Origin: JACCZX01 sp963729165
GTDB taxonomy: Bacteria; Pseudomonadota; Gammaproteobacteria; Burkholderiales; Burkholderiaceae_F
Length of the DNA: 64,000 nt
Direction of reading: 5' to 3'
Assembly (NCBI GenBank): GCA_963729165.1
Contig: CAVSMM010000014.1
Location: 78,372 to 142,371 of the forward strand
The notes beneath the pieces were generated by a model. The model was not told the DNA's origin. It saw only the letters and a program-made list of their open reading frames with translations, and ran no database searches. Made by a program: the position numbers and the translations under genes. Positions 63,455 to 64,000 of this stretch are shown one piece after another; positions within the stretch are counted from its first letter, which is position 1, and the number at the start of each line of letters is the position of its first letter.

Positions 63455-64000
63455 TTGACGGTGGAACACGTCACCAGTTATCACTATCGGAAACCCGTTC
63501 GGTTCGGCCAGCATCGCCTGATGTTCGGCCGCGTGAAGGGCACGACGTGCAGGTGCTCGAAGCCGGCGTCAATGTCAATGTGCCGTCGCGTATCGACTGG
63601 ATGCTCGATACGCAATCGAACTCGGTCACGCTGGTGACACCGCAAGCGGAGTCTGCCGAGCTGAAGATCGAGTGCCGCTTCAAGATCGAGCAGCACCGCG
63701 TGCGCAGTGCGCAGGAACTGCCACTCGCTGCACACGCTCAGCGCTGGCCTTTCGACTACAGCGGCGAAGAGCGGCGCGATCTCGGTGCGATGCTCGAGCC
63801 TCACTATCTCGATCCCGACGGTCGGCTGTACGAATGGATGCGCCCATTTTTTTCGCAAGCGGCACGGCCTGACACGAAAGAGCTGTTGATGTCGCTCGCC
63901 GACGCGATAAAAAGCGGACTTAAGTACGAGGTGCGCGACGAGGAAGGTACGCAGACGCCCGATGAGACGCTTGCACGCGGCTCCGGAAGTTGTCGCGACT
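63455..64000 (+). CDS. Transglutaminase-like protein, N-terminal part, frameshifted, cut by the window edge
   Basis: LTVEHVTSYHYRKPVRFGQHRLMF is the beginning of the bacterial transglutaminase-like N-terminal domain found in Burkholderiales and mycobacteria. A shift near 63530 continues it as VQVLEAGVNVNVPSRIDWMLDTQSNSVTLVT, with RPFFSQAARPDTKELLMSLADAIKSGL and the beginning of the core at TPDETLARGSGSCRD. The final GSCRD is the catalytic Cys of the papain-like triad. His and Asp lie beyond the window. The start codon TTG at 63455 is only a guess. Function unknown. Confidence 0.7.

Noticed and set aside
1..64000. CRISPR array, prophage, insertion sequence or integron
   Set aside because: I looked for regularly spaced repeats, transposase and integrase motifs and phage structural genes and saw none. 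The one repeat found is a single nested palindrome.

Overview
This window looks like chromosome from a GC-rich betaproteobacterium, most likely a member of Burkholderiales. The lineage is inferred from protein families and gene neighbourhoods: a Bug-type tripartite tricarboxylate receptor, scpA beside a DUF3460 gene, a yhdP-glnE-nitrilase-tldD neighbourhood, and an ilvE/zinc-finger/NTF2/YheT cluster. Most genes are housekeeping. I see no prophage, insertion sequence, integron or CRISPR array.

Layout. 1-11.4 kb: phospholipid synthesis (cdsA end, plsC), a cupin and a DUF4440-like gene, then tldD, a nitrilase-family amidase and the giant envelope gene yhdP, all on the minus strand, divergent from glnE. 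11.3-24 kb: azlCD, ilvE with three small followers, a thioredoxin-reductase-like ferredoxin reductase, a BepA-type protease, moaC, an ornithine cyclodeaminase homologue, recN, nadK and hrcA. 24-29.6 kb: a large palindromic element, hemH, and the heat-shock set grpE-dnaK-dnaJ with a sigma-32-like promoter. 29.7-32.7 kb: molybdate transport modABC facing a ModE-type regulator. 32.3-38.1 kb (minus strand): that regulator, a DUF4019 gene, scpA, DUF3460, a SulP transporter and metG. 38.2-43.5 kb: a tiny membrane protein, corA, mrp, a YgiB/YgiC/DUF350 envelope cassette and two VOC genes. 43.5-50.7 kb: a MASE1 hybrid histidine kinase, an MFS_3 transporter, a CMD protein, a Bug receptor, a D-amino-acid PLP enzyme and dcd. 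50.7-64 kb: a flavoprotein, then miaA, an MFS pump and mutL overlapping end to start, dedA, amiC-tsaE, queG, tRNA-Thr(CGT), a periplasmic DsrE-like protein, a 2Fe-2S reductase, argC and the start of a transglutaminase-like gene.

A dominant property of this sequence is the number of single-base frameshifts in genes whose family architecture is otherwise intact, including near-universal genes such as tsaE, miaA and argC. They are dense at 1-10 kb and 51-64 kb, scattered at 38-47 kb, and nearly absent from 11-38 kb. Many sit in or beside short homopolymers. I read them as uncorrected sequencing indels, not decay, so most broken genes are given with the span they would have after correction, and the shift points are noted.

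The most interesting items are the nested palindrome between hrcA and hemH, the lipoprotein/ATP-grasp/DUF350 cassette at 40.5-42.5 kb, the sigma-32-like (not CIRCE) control of grpE although hrcA is close by, a dyad at the modA start, and a SlyB-like protein without its glycine zipper that is divergent from grpE.
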